A stretch of DNA of 64,000 bases from Nitrososphaerota archaeon (GCA_011605725.1 JAAOZP010000017.1:310001-374000), one strand, 5' to 3'. Positions 9,069 to 18,099 are shown, counted from the first letter of the stretch. Notes: generated by a model from the sequence alone, not told the origin. Program-made: numbers and translations.

Positions 9069-9254
9069 TTATCTGGTGTCAACGGGCTCGAACAAGTCCC
9101 TGCTGGCCCCGCACATTGGGCAAACCCAGTCTTCCGGAAGGTTTTCGAAAGGAGTTCCAGGAGGGATTTTACTCTCAGGGTCTCCTAGCGTGGGGTCGTA
9201 GATGTACCCGCAGACGGTGCACCTATACTTTTTCAAAGGTTTTTCCTCAGGCAT
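9069..9254 (-). CDS. Rubredoxin
   Basis: Small electron carrier of 61 residues binding one iron through four cysteines: [12 protein letters not shown] and WVCPMCGAS, i.e. two CxxC pairs. The intervening [20 protein letters not shown] is classic rubredoxin. It is monocistronic, with a TATA-like box ATTTATAAG at 9293-9285, so the transcript should start about 8 nt before the ATG. A perfect 17-bp palindrome lies between box and start codon. It fits an anaerobe that reduces oxygen or superoxide, together with the nearby ferredoxin. Confidence 0.96.
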   Translation of the reverse strand: MPEEKPLKKYRCTVCGYIYDPTLGDPESKIPPGTPFENLPEDWVCPMCGASRDLFEPVDTR

Positions 9255-9265
9255 GATTACTCAAC

Positions 9266-9293
9266 TATCAGAGTTTCTGATAATCTTATAAAT
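9266..9293 (-). promoter_or_regulatory. Rubredoxin promoter with palindromic operator
   Basis: The palindrome TATCAGA-GTT-TCTGATA occupies 9266-9282 (7-bp arms, 3-nt spacer). It lies directly downstream of the TATA-like box (9285-9293 on the plus strand, read on minus) and just upstream of the predicted transcript start near 9262. This position is typical of an archaeal repressor site that blocks polymerase recruitment. The regulator is unknown. Confidence 0.55.
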
Positions 9294-9478
9294 CTTTAAC
9301 GTGAATCTTGCCATAGGATGATCCGGGTGTTTTCTTTGCTAATAAGTAGGCAGGCTGTGGAGGGATTAGGTTGCCGCGCTACTATGCTTAATTTTCGAGT
9401 CAAAAACCTGCAAACTTTGAAGTACAGCGTGAAACTAAGTGCGTGTTTTAAGGGTAGAGAAAAAGTTGCTTACTAAGG

Positions 9479-9715
9479 CTACTCTACGGGTTCAACAGTT
9501 ATGGCTTGAACCGGACACGTGTCCCTAGCGGACTGAGCGCAGTCGGCAACACTATCGTCGATAATGCCTTCTGAACCTCGGCTTGAAGACCTATACTTGG
9601 ATACAACTTGACTCCTGTTTTCCTCGTCGGGCTCGAAAACATCGGGACATGTGGAATAGCAGACTCCGCACGCTATGCAAGTATCCTTATCGACTTTAAC
9701 TCTGTACTTGGTCAT
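9479..9715 (-). CDS. 4Fe-4S ferredoxin
   Basis: Soluble electron-transfer protein of 78 residues. The cluster ligands are CIACGVCYSTCPDVFE near the N-terminus and a distal Cys in DTCPVQAI; an extra Cys (VADCAQSA) could form a disulfide with CYSTC, as in Thermotoga/Pyrococcus-type single-cluster ferredoxins. The start ATG is preceded by GGAGG with good spacing. It stands alone between rubredoxin and surE and would supply low-potential electrons, for example to the activase of the anaerobic reductase. Confidence 0.93.
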   Translation of the reverse strand: MTKYRVKVDKDTCIACGVCYSTCPDVFEPDEENRSQVVSKYRSSSRGSEGIIDDSVADCAQSARDTCPVQAITVEPVE

Positions 9716-9869
9716 TGTTTCCTCCGCTCATCCGTAAAACACCCTTAATAAAAAGTTTTCTAAGAAGCTTGACGAGGCTGAGCGGCTGTTTTTAATAATG
9801 CTCGTGTTGCGAGGGTTTCTTCAGGATAAAATAAACGGTTAAAAGGTTCGGAAAAAGGCTCTACCTGGA

Positions 9870-10754
9870 TTGGGTAGGACAATACTGTTGACGAACGATG
9901 ACGGCGTGCATTCCCCGGCTTTCAAAGCATTTTGGAGAAGGCTTGTCGACCTTAAGCTCGGGGAGGTTGTCGCGGTTACTCCTGAGCATGAGATGAGCGC
10001 CGCAGGCAAGTCGATAACTCTTCACAAGCCTTTAAGAGTCAACAGGGTTTCAAGCAAGATTCATGGGGATAAGTATGGTTATGTTCACCTTGTCTCTGGA
10101 ACGCCTGCCGACGCTGTTGTAATCGCTTTCAACCTGATTCTCGCTGAGAAGCCGTGCATAACTGTGAGCGGGATAAACATGGGTGATAACATAACGCTTG
10201 ACAATCTTTTCACCAGTGGGACGATAGCTGCAGCGATACAATCCTTGTTAAGCGGTGTTCCCGCGATAGCTTTCAGCGTTGAAATACCGCCTAGCGTTGA
10301 ACGCAGAGAGCTTAAGGTGGGCAGCTTTCAGCATCACGGCGAGATTGCAGCCGAGATCACTAGGTTCATGGTTGAGAATCCTCTTTCAACCCCGCATGTT
10401 TTAAACGTGAACTTTCCTTTCCACATGGGCAGGGACACCGGCGTGGAGCTGACTTCTCTCGCCAAGATCAAGTTTGAAAACTATATTCTTGAGAGGAAGG
10501 ATCCGAGAGGCTTCCCATACTATTGGATAGGGAGCTCTGAGATAAACGTCGACAAGTCTCACGAGGGCACTGACCTCTACGCTTTGACTGTTCAGAAAGC
10601 AGTTTCAATATCCCCAATAAGCCTGGAGGTTAACACTCCAATTCTAATGAATCCCGAATCATTCTACGAGAGTGAGCACCTTGAGAAAGACAGGAGAACA
10701 CTTGAAAACTTGAGGAAAAAGGTTAGGGAAATACTGGTTTCGAAGACGCGTTAA
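9870..10754 (+). CDS. surE: 5'/3'-nucleotidase SurE
   Basis: Metal-dependent phosphatase for nucleoside monophosphates, 294 residues. The N-terminus has the SurE signature ILLTNDDGVHSPAF, whose two Asp bind the metal; VTPEHEMSAAGKSITL and VSGINMGDNI are further family blocks, and FTSGTIAAA is the conserved SGT region. The start is a TTG at 9870, because no in-frame ATG lies before the conserved block. It is monocistronic as far as can be seen. Confidence 0.93.
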   Translation: MGRTILLTNDDGVHSPAFKAFWRRLVDLKLGEVVAVTPEHEMSAAGKSITLHKPLRVNRVSSKIHGDKYGYVHLVSGTPADAVVIAFNLILAEKPCITVSGINMGDNITLDNLFTSGTIAAAIQSLLSGVPAIAFSVEIPPSVERRELKVGSFQHHGEIAAEITRFMVENPLSTPHVLNVNFPFHMGRDTGVELTSLAKIKFENYILERKDPRGFPYYWIGSSEINVDKSHEGTDLYALTVQKAVSISPISLEVNTPILMNPESFYESEHLEKDRRTLENLRKKVREILVSKTR

Positions 10755-10812
10755 GCATGCTGCTTAAAAGCAAGGCTTATATTAAGAATCAGCATTAGTA
10801 GAAAGGGGAATA

Positions 10813-11306
10813 TTGATCGAGAGAGCAGTCTCTTCAGAGGTTCAGAAGACTTATGAGGAGTTAAGAAGCATTCTGCTTGAAAACAATTGCAGGATAATAG
10901 TGGAGGAGCCTTTGAAAAGCATTATTGTTGAGCACGGTTCTCCTTCCGTCTGTCGCCACGAGACACGTGGAAAAGAGTAAGCTTCCACCTTTTTCCCGAC
11001 CCTTCGGGAACTAGGATCATCGGCTCCTCATCAATAATCTTTCCAATACCAGTCAGCATCATTACCCAGCTAATAATCATGCTCCTAGTCTTCTTCACAA
11101 TCAGCATCCTAACACAACCAATAATCGCTTTCCTAAACTTCTCCTCAATCTGGTTTCTCACAACTGGGATCGGAACCGCGTCCTTCGTCGGGCTTATCTC
11201 AACCCTAGTAGTCTATGAAAACTATTATCGTCTCCACCGTAGAAGAAACTTGTTTTTAGAAGAGGTTTTCAGGCTACTCATGCAAAAAGCTGGGAAACTC
11301 AGGTAG
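10813..11306 (+). pseudogene. Frameshifted small membrane protein
   Basis: A TTG at 10813 behind an AGGGG box opens a coding-like frame (TYEELRSILLENNCRIIVEE..IIVEHG) that ends at a TAA near 10980. The continuation is in another frame: LSPRDTWKRVSFHLFPDPSG, then two hydrophobic segments and a basic tail ending at TAG 11306. The two halves join naturally around 10935-10955 if one base is missing. The intact product would be about 165 residues with a soluble N-terminal domain and two membrane helices. It is either a young pseudogene or a single-base sequencing error. Its 3' end overlaps the convergent cinA-like gene by 8 nt. Confidence 0.6.
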
Positions 11307-12108
11307 GATCTTCAAGCAGGCTTACGACTTTACCGTAAGCCTCCTCAACGAGGTGGGCGAGCTTCTCAGCAGCCTCTTTAACAAGCCTATTGGCGGCGGC
11401 CTCATCTCTGTGGAAAGCATTAAAGTATATTTCTATTGAAGATTTCTCCTCCGAACCCTTAGGATGGGATTTTATATAAGTGTTAGGGTAAAGCTCCTTA
11501 ACCCTGCTGATGAGGGGCGCTAAAGCTGATTCCTTGACGCCGGTGACGCGGAGGGAGAGCTCGGCAATCCGGAACCCGGATTCCATTGAAACCTCTTTCG
11601 AGATCGACTCGTTGAATATTGCCTCCATCTCCCTCGGAACCCCGGGCAGCGCGTATATAACAGTGTTCCCGAAAAGAATCTTGGCGGCGGGAGCTGTTCC
11701 AACAGGGTTCGGCAGGGGCTCAGCCCCCTCAGGCATTTTAGCCATCTTTACCCTTGCTTCAGTCAGTTCTTCACCCATTTTCTCGTATTTTCCCCTAACC
11801 ATTTCAAGAGCCTCATGGTTCAGGATCAAGGGTTTTCCCAAGGCCTCCGCCAACCCTTCGAGAGTAATATCGTCGTAAGTAGGCCCTAGGCCGCCCGTCA
11901 TTAAGATGTACCTTGGTTTTCTCGAGAGGGCCTCGCCGACGCAGGAGGAGATTTCGCTCAAGTCGTCCCCCACAACCGTTATCCTCTTAACGGCGACCCC
12001 TAGCCTGGTTAGTCTTTCAGCAAGCCAAGAAGCATTGGTATTGACAACCTTGCCTATTAAAAGCTCGTTTCCAACGGATATTATTTCGCAAGTCAGCTGA
12101 GCCTCCAA
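11299..12108 (-). CDS. CinA-type molybdopterin-binding-domain protein (COG1058)
   Basis: Protein of 269 residues with the MoCF fold of CinA/MogA. The N-terminus EIISVGNELLIGKVVNTNASW and the MTGGLGPTYDD loop are diagnostic of the CinA N-terminal domain; NPVGTAPAAK and YALPGVPREM follow in family order. The C-terminal nicotinamide-nucleotide amidase domain of bacterial CinA is absent, as usual in archaea. Proposed roles are hydrolysis of ADP-ribose-type or other nucleotide conjugates; the actual substrate is not deducible here. Confidence 0.85.
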   Translation of the reverse strand: MEAQLTCEIISVGNELLIGKVVNTNASWLAERLTRLGVAVKRITVVGDDLSEISSCVGEALSRKPRYILMTGGLGPTYDDITLEGLAEALGKPLILNHEALEMVRGKYEKMGEELTEARVKMAKMPEGAEPLPNPVGTAPAAKILFGNTVIYALPGVPREMEAIFNESISKEVSMESGFRIAELSLRVTGVKESALAPLISRVKELYPNTYIKSHPKGSEEKSSIEIYFNAFHRDEAAANRLVKEAAEKLAHLVEEAYGKVVSLLEDPT

Positions 12109-12228
12109 ACTGGTTAACCGCTTAACGCTGAGAGACTTAAATTTTTACTAGTGTCCCCGGCGGGGACGCTGCCCTGTTTAACGCGTCTCGAAGAACACGT
12201 TGTCGCCTGCTACTGGTCCCTAAATGTT

Positions 12229-12357
12229 TCAGCGCGAGGTTTTCTGCCTGAAGGCGAGCGCAGCCTTTCTATACGGGCCCCTCCTCCGGAGCCTAGCCCT
12301 CCGCCTTGCCTCAACCCTCCTACGCAGCTTGTCTTCAAAACGCTCTTCCGAACTCAT
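12229..12357 (-). CDS. Hypothetical very basic 42-residue protein
   Basis: A short frame starting at ATG 12357 and stopping at 12231-12229. The product is rich in Arg (DKLRRRVEARRRARLRRRG) and starts MSSEERFE. Its composition suggests nucleic-acid or ribosome contact, but I recognise no family. The region between the CinA-like gene and nth is otherwise empty and GC-rich. The Shine-Dalgarno is weak (GGT). It could be real or chance. Confidence 0.3.
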   Translation of the reverse strand: MSSEERFEDKLRRRVEARRRARLRRRGPYRKAALAFRQKTSR

Positions 12358-12372
12358 TGAACCTAATAGCGC

Positions 12373-13125
12373 ATGCTAGGAATAAAAGGTTTAAGCAGGG
12401 GTTTTGAAACTTTAAAGCCCGGGGAGGTTGTTCTGAAAACGTTGAGGAAAATAGATGGGGAAACTATTCTGAGGAAGCTGGGCGAGGCTGTAAGGCTCGA
12501 CGAGGAGAGCTTCCCATCCTTGACTAGCAGGAGCGTCTTCGAAATGCTTGTCGCCACGGTTCTCTCCCAGAACACTAGTGATAGAAACACGGCGAGAACG
12601 GTCAGGAGGCTTAGGGAGAAAATTGGCATAACGCCTGAGAGCATTTCTAAAGCTGGTCTGCGCGAGTTGAAGACTGCAATAAGGTCGTCAGGCCTCTACA
12701 ATGTTAAGGCCAGAGTGTTGAAGAAGCTTGCCAGAATCGTGGTTGAGAATTACGGCGGTAATATTGAGAAGATTTTGGAGAAGCCTGTCGACGAGGCGAG
12801 GAGGGAGCTTATGAGCCTCCCCGGCGTCGGCCCTAAGACCGCTGACGTAATACTCCTCTTCGCAGGCGGTAAGCATGCTTTTCCCATAGATACTCACATC
12901 TTCCGTGTAGGGCGTAGGCTTGGGTTGATAGGGTTGAGAGACAGTTATGACGATGCCCGTAGAAAACTCATGAAAGCATTTCCGGCTGACTCCTACTTGA
13001 AGGCTCACCTTCTACTCATAGAGCATGGGAGGAGAGTCTGCAAAGCTAGGAGGCCCTTATGCAGTAACTGTGTTCTTCTGGAATACTGCTCCTTCGGACA
13101 GGATTTTTTGAAAAGAGAAGCATGA
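12373..13125 (+). CDS. nth: Endonuclease III-type DNA glycosylase/AP lyase
   Basis: Removes oxidised pyrimidines and nicks at AP sites; 250 residues. The helix-hairpin-helix LPGVGPKTADVIL carries the catalytic Lys (about 154), and FPIDTHIFRVGRRLGLI carries the catalytic Asp (about 172). The C-terminus has the 4Fe-4S ligand set C-x6-C-x2-C-x5-C (CKARRPLCSNCVLLEYC). The N-terminal extension of about 30 residues is longer than in bacterial Nth. It is one of three base-repair enzymes in the window, with Ogg2 and EndoQ. Confidence 0.94.
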   Translation: MLGIKGLSRGFETLKPGEVVLKTLRKIDGETILRKLGEAVRLDEESFPSLTSRSVFEMLVATVLSQNTSDRNTARTVRRLREKIGITPESISKAGLRELKTAIRSSGLYNVKARVLKKLARIVVENYGGNIEKILEKPVDEARRELMSLPGVGPKTADVILLFAGGKHAFPIDTHIFRVGRRLGLIGLRDSYDDARRKLMKAFPADSYLKAHLLLIEHGRRVCKARRPLCSNCVLLEYCSFGQDFLKREA

Positions 13126-13145
13126 AAACAAGCTTAATTTATTTT

Positions 13146-13676
13146 TCACTTTCCTGAACGCATATTGCAATCCGGTATCACGTACAGGTATATCTTGTGC
13201 CAAGAGAGTTCAACAACTTTTTGAGGAACCCATCCTTTGAAGGTGAACTCGTGGCTGACAATCCTCGTCCCAGGCTTAAGCTCAGCCTCAAGCTTAGGCT
13301 TAATCTTCTCATTAGCAGTCGTTGTCAGGAAAAGAGTTAGCACAGTGGCTTCAGAAAGGTCGGCTTTCAACAGGTCCTCGTTGTACACTATTATCCTTTT
13401 AGACAACCCTTCTCTTTCGATCGTTTTTACAAGCTCCTCGTAGAGATCTTTCCTTATCTCGTATCCTACAGCCTTTCTCGCGCCGAACTTCTTAACAGCC
13501 GCAATAAGCATCCTGCCGTCTCCGCAGCCAAGGTCGTAAACAACGTCGCTGGGAGTTACACAGGCTAACTCAAGCATCTTTTCCACGACCTCGGGCGGTG
13601 AAGGCACGTATGGAACCGTTATCGCCATGTTTTCAAAAAGCTTCTCGGAGAAAGAGATAAACTTATCGCTCGGCAT
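13146..13676 (-). CDS. SAM-dependent methyltransferase, aKMT-like protein-lysine methyltransferase
   Basis: Compact Rossmann methyltransferase of 176 residues. VPYVPSPPEVVEKMLELA precedes motif I (VVYDLGCGDGRMLIAA) and the acidic motif II residue in AVGYEI. The pattern VLTLFLTTTANEKIKPKLE with VSHEF matches the crenarchaeal lysine methyltransferase aKMT, which modifies many thermophile proteins. It is the last gene of a minus-strand run with DUF72 (8-nt gap) and nnr. The methyltransferase fold is certain; the lysine specificity is inferred by family resemblance. Confidence 0.72.
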   Translation of the reverse strand: MPSDKFISFSEKLFENMAITVPYVPSPPEVVEKMLELACVTPSDVVYDLGCGDGRMLIAAVKKFGARKAVGYEIRKDLYEELVKTIEREGLSKRIIVYNEDLLKADLSEATVLTLFLTTTANEKIKPKLEAELKPGTRIVSHEFTFKGWVPQKVVELSWHKIYLYVIPDCNMRSGK

Positions 13677-13684
13677 TTAAAATC

Positions 13685-14440
13685 CTAATCTTTCACCAAC
13701 ATTTTCATGATCGCGCGAGCGTTGCTAAGCATGAAATGGTTATTATTCATGAAAACGAATACTCTCCTAGGCTTCGTGGCAAGCACGTTACGTACAACTT
13801 CCTTCAACTCTTCAACCGAGTAATCATGAGAATACCAGGATGAGCGGCCGTGCATCCTGAGATAGACGGTGCCGGTCGTGTTGAAAACATGCCTAGGAAG
13901 ATCAGGCGAGTCCACGGAGACTATTGTGAGACCCCTGCCGCTAGCCCATTCCTCCCATTCCCCGCTGAACCACTTGCTGTTCCTCCACTCTAAAGCCGCC
14001 TTCTCCGCGACCCCGGTCTTGGCGAAAAACCTTTCAATATTCCTGACAGTGTTCTGGCTTGGCTCTAGGAACGGGGGGAGTTGAAAAAGATAGTAGTCTA
14101 TGCTCTCCTCCAACGGTTTGAAAAGGCTGGCGAACCTGTTGAAAACGCTCACCGCCTTGAAACCCATGCGGTAGACGTGAGTAACCATCCGGTTAACCTT
14201 GACAGCCCACCTGAAGCCCCGGGGAGTCTTTCTAGACCAGGAGTAAACCTGGTTTCTGAAAGGGAACCTGTAGAAGCTAGCGTTAAGCTCAACACTGTTC
14301 AAACCACTGTTCTCAACATACCAGTCAAAACTGTTTCCCTGATTCCAATCGTAGCTCCAACCCGAGGTCCCTACGAAAACATGCGTGTTAAATCTTCCTC
14401 TCATACTGCAATCCTTCGATGAGAAACCGCATCCTAACAT
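13685..14440 (-). CDS. DUF72 family TIM-barrel protein
   Basis: Protein of 251 residues with the DUF72 pattern: FVGTSGWSYDW near the N-terminus, NSVELNASFYRFP, a stretch with FLFQLPP-like YYLFQLPPFL, AALEWRN and YLRMHGR..WYSHDYS, ending VFVFMNNN. The family is widespread, resembles a TIM-barrel endonuclease IV-like fold, and has no settled biochemical function. It lies between nnr and the methyltransferase in one transcription unit. Confidence 0.88.
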   Translation of the reverse strand: MLGCGFSSKDCSMRGRFNTHVFVGTSGWSYDWNQGNSFDWYVENSGLNSVELNASFYRFPFRNQVYSWSRKTPRGFRWAVKVNRMVTHVYRMGFKAVSVFNRFASLFKPLEESIDYYLFQLPPFLEPSQNTVRNIERFFAKTGVAEKAALEWRNSKWFSGEWEEWASGRGLTIVSVDSPDLPRHVFNTTGTVYLRMHGRSSWYSHDYSVEELKEVVRNVLATKPRRVFVFMNNNHFMLSNARAIMKMLVKD

Positions 14441-14474
14441 TGCGTACGCTTCTCCCCCAACCTCTTCCAGCAGC

Positions 14475-16016
14475 CTACTCCTCCTTGTCGAATCTTTTCA
14501 ACACTCCGGGTATTTTCTCAACAAGGTCTGAAGCAGTAATGTGGAAGCCTTTCTCCTCAACAGCCTTCAAGCCAGCCTCCCCGTGAACATAGGCTGCTGC
14601 AGCAGCCGAGTTGAACCCGCTGTTCCCCCAGGCGAGGAAGGCTGCGATTATGCCTGAAAGAACGTCTCCGGTGCCGCCTACAGCCAAGCCTGGCGTGGCA
14701 TGCTTGTTAACCTTAAGGTTTAAGCCGTCGGTGATGACTGTTTCAAAGCCTTTAAGCAGAATCGTGAAGCCGTGTTTCCTAGACAGCTCTATGAGCATGC
14801 TCGCGTTCCTAAACCATCTGGCTTCAAGCTCAGCTTCGAAAACCTGTTTAAACTCTCCGCGGTGTGGGGTGGCTACAACACCCTTCAGCAGGCTGGGGAA
14901 GGCTTTGAAAGCTTTGAATCCGTCTGCGTCAACAACAATCGGCAGCAGCCTGCTTCTAGCCTCGTTAACAATCATCCTGACTGCTTCAACAGTCTCCTCA
15001 TGTAGCCCAAGGCCTGGGCCGAGCACTATCGAGTCAGCCTTATCCATAAGGTTGGAGACAATGGGTATTGCCTCCGCGTTAAGATGCTCCCCAGGCGTGG
15101 CGTAAACCACGAGGTCCGGGGACATTGCTCTAACCGAGGCTGCAACCGGCTTCGGCGCAGCCACTATAGCTAGGCCGGCCCCGACTCTTAGCGCCGACAA
15201 CGCTGCTAAAGCAGGTGCTCCAGAGAAGGTTTCACTCCCTCCCACTACTAAAACATATCCGTAGTCACCCTTATGCGAGTCTCTCCTCCTGGTTTTAACA
15301 ACCCTCCTAACATCCCCGGGTCCAGTGTAGAGCTCAGCCTCAAGAGGTATGCCTATGTCAGCCACCTCAACCTTCCCCGCGTAGGGAGAGTTCACCAGGA
15401 AGTCCTTAGGCTTGTGGAAAGTCAGAGTGTAGGATGCTTTTACAGCCAGACTCTTCCCGGTGCTCTCTGATCCGAGGCCTGTTGGAACATCGACTGCGAA
15501 AACCGTTTTACCCGAGGAGTTAACCTCGCTAACTATTGAGGTGAAAGGCTCCTTTAAAACTCCTTTAATCCCTGTGCCGAGCATAGCATCCACTACGAAG
15601 TCGCATTTATCCAAAAGCTCTTTAACAACCCGTGTCTCAGAGGAGTCGGTGACAAAGAACTTCTCAACATCATCCATGTGGAGCAGGAGAAGCCAGTTTA
15701 CCCTAGCCTCCTCACTCCTGATTTCATGAGGCCTACCTACGAGGACAACAACTACTTTAGCACCCGTGTTTCTAAGGTGCCTCGCCGCCACAAACCCGTC
15801 GCCACCGTTATTACCTGTTCCGCATAGGAATAGGAATGTTTTACCCTTTGCATCAGTCTTCGAAGATATGAAGCGTGCGGTAGCTGAGCCAGCGTTCTCC
15901 ATCATGCAAAGCCTGCTTAAACCCAGGGCCTCCGCATTCTCCTCTATAGCAGCCATTTCAACACTGGTCACAACCCTGGGGAGAAGCTGTTTCACCGCCT
16001 CAAGCCACTCATCCAT
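14475..16016 (-). CDS. nnr: Bifunctional NAD(P)H-hydrate epimerase / ADP-dependent dehydratase
   Basis: Repairs hydrated NAD(P)H (NADHX, NADPHX), 513 residues. The N-terminal YjeF_N domain (about 1-215) shows FLCGTGNNGGDGFVAARHL and the D-containing VVDAMLGTGIKG and VDVPTGLGS loops. The C-terminal ribokinase-like dehydratase domain (about 235-505) shows VVGGSETFSGAPALAA, VLGPGLGL, VVDADGFKAF, ATPHRGEF and the catalytic GGTGDVLSGI. This fused architecture is usual in archaea and many bacteria. It heads a minus-strand operon and is divergent from ogg2 (65 nt apart). Confidence 0.95.
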   Translation of the reverse strand: MDEWLEAVKQLLPRVVTSVEMAAIEENAEALGLSRLCMMENAGSATARFISSKTDAKGKTFLFLCGTGNNGGDGFVAARHLRNTGAKVVVVLVGRPHEIRSEEARVNWLLLLHMDDVEKFFVTDSSETRVVKELLDKCDFVVDAMLGTGIKGVLKEPFTSIVSEVNSSGKTVFAVDVPTGLGSESTGKSLAVKASYTLTFHKPKDFLVNSPYAGKVEVADIGIPLEAELYTGPGDVRRVVKTRRRDSHKGDYGYVLVVGGSETFSGAPALAALSALRVGAGLAIVAAPKPVAASVRAMSPDLVVYATPGEHLNAEAIPIVSNLMDKADSIVLGPGLGLHEETVEAVRMIVNEARSRLLPIVVDADGFKAFKAFPSLLKGVVATPHRGEFKQVFEAELEARWFRNASMLIELSRKHGFTILLKGFETVITDGLNLKVNKHATPGLAVGGTGDVLSGIIAAFLAWGNSGFNSAAAAAYVHGEAGLKAVEEKGFHITASDLVEKIPGVLKRFDKEE

Positions 16017-16080
16017 CTTGAAATACTGTTTAAAGAAGCCTTATAAGAATATATTCTCAAGCAGGCTTAAGCTGAGGAAA

Positions 16081-16716
16081 GTGAAGCGCACGAGGCTTCT
16101 GAGAGAACTTGAGAAGATCGTTTCAGACGGGAAGGTTAGGGAGACGGTTTTGAAAAGGCTTAGAGAGTTTGAAGAGGCAAGGGCTAGCAGGGACAGGGTT
16201 TTCAGCGAGCTCTGCTTCTGCATTCTCACAGCCAACTGCTCCGCGGAGGGGGGGCTTAGGGTTCAGGAGGAGATCGGGAAAGGGTTCTTAAAGCTGAGCA
16301 GGAGTGAGTTGAGCAGGAGGCTAAGGAGCCTTGGTTACAGGTATCCCAGGGTCAGGTCGAAATACATAGTTGAGGCAAGGAAACTCTGCGAAGACGTTTG
16401 GAGAATCGTTAACGAGGAGGATGACCCTGCTGAAGTCAGAAGATGGCTTGCAGACAATGTTCCCGGCATAGGCTTCAAGGAGGCGAGCCACTTCCTGAGA
16501 AACATAGGCTTTAAAGACCTCGCCATAATAGACAAGCATATCCTAAGGGTTTTACACAGGTATGGCTATATAGAGAGCATTCCTAAAAACCTTTCCAGAG
16601 CCAAGTATCTAGAAGTAGAGAAGACTCTTTTAAAAATAGCCGGAGAGCTGAACATGTCGTTAGCAGAGCTAGACCTCTACCTTTGGTATATAGATACGGG
16701 CAGAATCTTGAAGTAA
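16081..16716 (+). CDS. ogg: Archaeal 8-oxoguanine DNA glycosylase/AP lyase Ogg2
   Basis: Excises 8-oxoguanine and cleaves the abasic site; 211 residues from a GTG at 16081. ELCFCILTANCSAEGGLRVQ, NVPGIGFKEASHFLRNIGF (catalytic Lys about 133) and LAIIDKHILRVLHRYGYI (catalytic Asp about 152) match Methanocaldococcus Ogg2, as do the length and the final DLYLWYIDTGRILK. The open frame extends upstream into antisense nnr, so the later start is preferred. A TTATAAG box at 16041-16047 places transcription start near 16070, and GAGG precedes the GTG. Confidence 0.94.
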   Translation: MKRTRLLRELEKIVSDGKVRETVLKRLREFEEARASRDRVFSELCFCILTANCSAEGGLRVQEEIGKGFLKLSRSELSRRLRSLGYRYPRVRSKYIVEARKLCEDVWRIVNEEDDPAEVRRWLADNVPGIGFKEASHFLRNIGFKDLAIIDKHILRVLHRYGYIESIPKNLSRAKYLEVEKTLLKIAGELNMSLAELDLYLWYIDTGRILK

Positions 16717-16787
16717 AGCAGAAGTTGCGACGCTTTGTTTCAGCCTGAAAACCAGATTAAAGGTTTTCATACAGGGTTTCGCGAGTA

Positions 16788-18020
16788 TTAGACAAGTTCA
16801 ACAATGTATTCCCTGCCGCGCTTAATTTTCCTGATCAAACCTTTCCTCTGAAGCTCGTTTAAAACTATGGATGTCTTAGACTTCGAAAACTTGGCTGCAT
16901 CCTTAATCTGGGACTGCGTCAGCCTCCCCCCAGCCTCCCTGAGAAGCTTTATCACGAGATCTTCGTCTGAAAGCATCTGCATGTCAGGGGGTTTCAGCCT
17001 TCTCCCGCGAGAATAGTGTAACAGTATTATTGCTAGAAGCACCACCGGCGGAGCCAGAAGAGCCAAGTACAGTGCTGAGGGAAGATTCGCACCCTGCGTC
17101 TCTCCCCCGCTCTCCTCGTAAACCGAGAGTTGAAGCAGCCGCGGGTCTTGGCTGAACCTGTAGGGTGAGTCGGAGGGCAGGCGTATAGAAACCCTCCAGT
17201 CTCCAGCAGTATTCGTGTTTAAAACATCCTTGAAAACCCCGTTTTCAGCAACATTAACCTCTCTAGTCGTTTCAGAGCCTTGAGAGTTCGAGTAGACAAT
17301 CACGAGTTTTAAGCCTGGGATGGGCGGGCTGATTTTCCCACTAATGCTTACTGGAGAACCTTTCTTAACCCTCGTGCTGTTCAGAGAGAATTCCTCAACC
17401 CTTATAATCCTGCTTTCGAAAACAAGCCTTGGCTCCCCGTCTGCGAAATCCATCCTGCCCAGCCAAGCTACTCTTAAAAAGTCTTCGCGCGACGCTCTTG
17501 GGCTCGTAAGCTTAAGAAAATAATCCTGATCCAGCTCGGAGTAGTCTATTTCAAGCGTCTCGCCAGTGAAAAGGTAGAATCCTCCTTCAAAAACGTCTCC
17601 AACCTCAATCCTGTCTGGAATCTTAAGGCTGAAATTAACCCATTTAAACCTGTATTGAATAACCCCCACCTGCTTCAATATTCCCGTCACATCGATCTTC
17701 AGGCTGAAGTTTTCAGCCGTCATAGGCCTCCCCGTTAAGGATGCCGCCTTGCTAACTATACTGCTTATGGTTGATTCGAAGCCCGAGATGAGAGCATTCT
17801 TGTCAGCACTATCCTTGAACAGCTTGAAACTATCCAGCTCCTCCTGCGTATTAAGCGTGGTGGAGAGCTCAACAACCCATGTTGCTGAAGAATCCTTGTG
17901 CAGAATTATCCTGTAGGTTGTTTGAAACTCGAACTCGCCCTCAGCCAGTGGAACCAGTCCACATACTGTAGCCAGGATGATTGCCAGTAGGGCTCCTGCG
18001 ACGGCTTTGCGAAGAGTCAT
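16788..18020 (-). CDS. Membrane-anchored protein with C-terminal winged helix
   Basis: A 410-residue protein with an N-terminal signal peptide (ALLAIILATVCGLVPLAEG), a long extracytoplasmic region (about 30-315) including a beta-sandwich-like stretch (VKKGSPVSISGKISP), one membrane helix (YLALLAPPVVLLAIILLHY), then a cytoplasmic winged helix-turn-helix (LTQSQIKDAAKFSKSKTSIV..LQRKGLI). The layout suggests a one-component transmembrane regulator sensing something outside. The TATA-like box at 18052-18045 makes the mRNA almost leaderless. It is preceded by the coiled-coil membrane gene (79-nt gap), which may be in the same unit. Confidence 0.7.
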   Translation of the reverse strand: MTLRKAVAGALLAIILATVCGLVPLAEGEFEFQTTYRIILHKDSSATWVVELSTTLNTQEELDSFKLFKDSADKNALISGFESTISSIVSKAASLTGRPMTAENFSLKIDVTGILKQVGVIQYRFKWVNFSLKIPDRIEVGDVFEGGFYLFTGETLEIDYSELDQDYFLKLTSPRASREDFLRVAWLGRMDFADGEPRLVFESRIIRVEEFSLNSTRVKKGSPVSISGKISPPIPGLKLVIVYSNSQGSETTREVNVAENGVFKDVLNTNTAGDWRVSIRLPSDSPYRFSQDPRLLQLSVYEESGGETQGANLPSALYLALLAPPVVLLAIILLHYSRGRRLKPPDMQMLSDEDLVIKLLREAGGRLTQSQIKDAAKFSKSKTSIVLNELQRKGLIRKIKRGREYIVELV

Positions 18021-18099
18021 GCGTGGAAAAAATAAGAATCAGGGATATAAAAGTTTGCAGAAAGATTACTTTTTACAAACAGATTTAAAAGGCTGCTTT

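Noticed and set aside
12151..12360. Plus-strand 69-residue frame between the CinA-like gene and nth
   Set aside because: Pro/Leu-rich composition typical of an antisense GC-rich frame; the minus strand holds a more plausible short frame.
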